NCBI GenBank assembly: GCA_937868455.1
Contig: CALMMO010000461.1
Span: forward strand, 1-5,970
Length of the DNA: 5,970 nucleotides
DNA from: an uncultured Marmoricola sp.
Lineage (GTDB): Bacteria > Actinomycetota > Actinomycetes > Propionibacteriales > Nocardioidaceae
Reading direction: 5' to 3'
Shown here: one piece after another, positions 5,887-5,970 of the stretch
Position numbering within the stretch: the first letter of the stretch is position 1
Layout of the letters: every line of letters starts with the position of its first letter
The notes under the pieces: model-generated
The model's input: only the letters and a program-made list of their open reading frames with translations
The model's database searches: none
Told to the model about the DNA's origin: nothing
Program-made: the position numbers and the translations under genes

Positions 5887-5970
5887 CTAGCGGCGTCCTA
5901 ATCGGCCTGTCAATGTCGCCACAATCTCGCCCACTTCACGCACACGAAGGGCGCGGGTCAGCGCCAAGAA
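5887..5970 (-). CDS. murJ: C-terminal end of MurJ/MviN-like lipid II flippase (partial)
   Basis: Reading the minus strand in from the right edge gives 27 codons ending in TAG (5887-5889). They include LTRALRVREVGEIV followed by a basic tail, TGRLGRR. This resembles the short cytoplasmic tail after the last transmembrane helix of actinobacterial MurJ, and murJ is the expected neighbour directly upstream of the pseudokinase gene. MurJ moves lipid II across the membrane for peptidoglycan synthesis. The stop codon here means MurJ and the pseudokinase are separate proteins, unlike mycobacterial MviN. The call depends on gene order as much as on the 27 residues. Confidence 0.65.
   Translation of the reverse strand, partial: FLALTRALRVREVGEIVATLTGRLGRR

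Overview
The window looks like a piece of an actinobacterial chromosome. GC content is high (about 60% by eye), and the gene set matches the conserved block that in mycobacteria, Streptomyces and relatives sits close to oriC: murJ/mviN, a kinase-like membrane protein, ECF sigma factor sigM, its membrane anti-sigma factor, trxB, trxA, and then a GNAT-family gene on the opposite strand. In those genomes parB-parA follow shortly after. Here they would lie beyond the left edge, but that is inference. I cannot name the species.

Layout, reading from the right edge along the minus strand: the last 27 codons of a MurJ-like lipid II flippase (5887-5970); a pseudokinase/transmembrane/discoidin-like protein (4065-5819), which in Mycobacterium tuberculosis is fused to MurJ as MviN but is a separate gene here; sigM (3388-4074), overlapping the previous gene by 10 bp; a one-pass membrane anti-sigma factor (2789-3391), coupled to sigM by a 4-bp overlap; a 103-bp gap holding a very good SigR/SigH-type promoter (GGAAT-N18-GTT); then trxB (1750-2685) and trxA (1399-1725). 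A plus-strand GNAT acetyltransferase gene (682-1323) converges on trxA. A class I/II PLP aminotransferase gene (1-630, minus strand, cut by the left edge) is divergent from the GNAT gene across 51 bp.

Together the genes link cell-wall precursor export and its phospho-regulated partner (MurJ plus pseudokinase), an envelope/oxidative stress sigma factor with its sensor-like anti-sigma factor, and the thioredoxin system that reduces cytoplasmic disulfides. The trxBA pair appears to have its own disulfide-stress promoter. There is no gene-free stretch longer than about 103 bp.

The most unusual part is the convergent gap between the GNAT gene and trxA (1302-1388). Two identical 25-bp near-palindromes sit either side of a perfect 16-bp palindrome with equal 10-bp spacers. 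The left copy supplies the last codons and the stop of the GNAT gene. cwlM, which follows trxA in mycobacteria, is absent here. I found no CRISPR array, tRNA, rRNA, insertion sequence or defence system.
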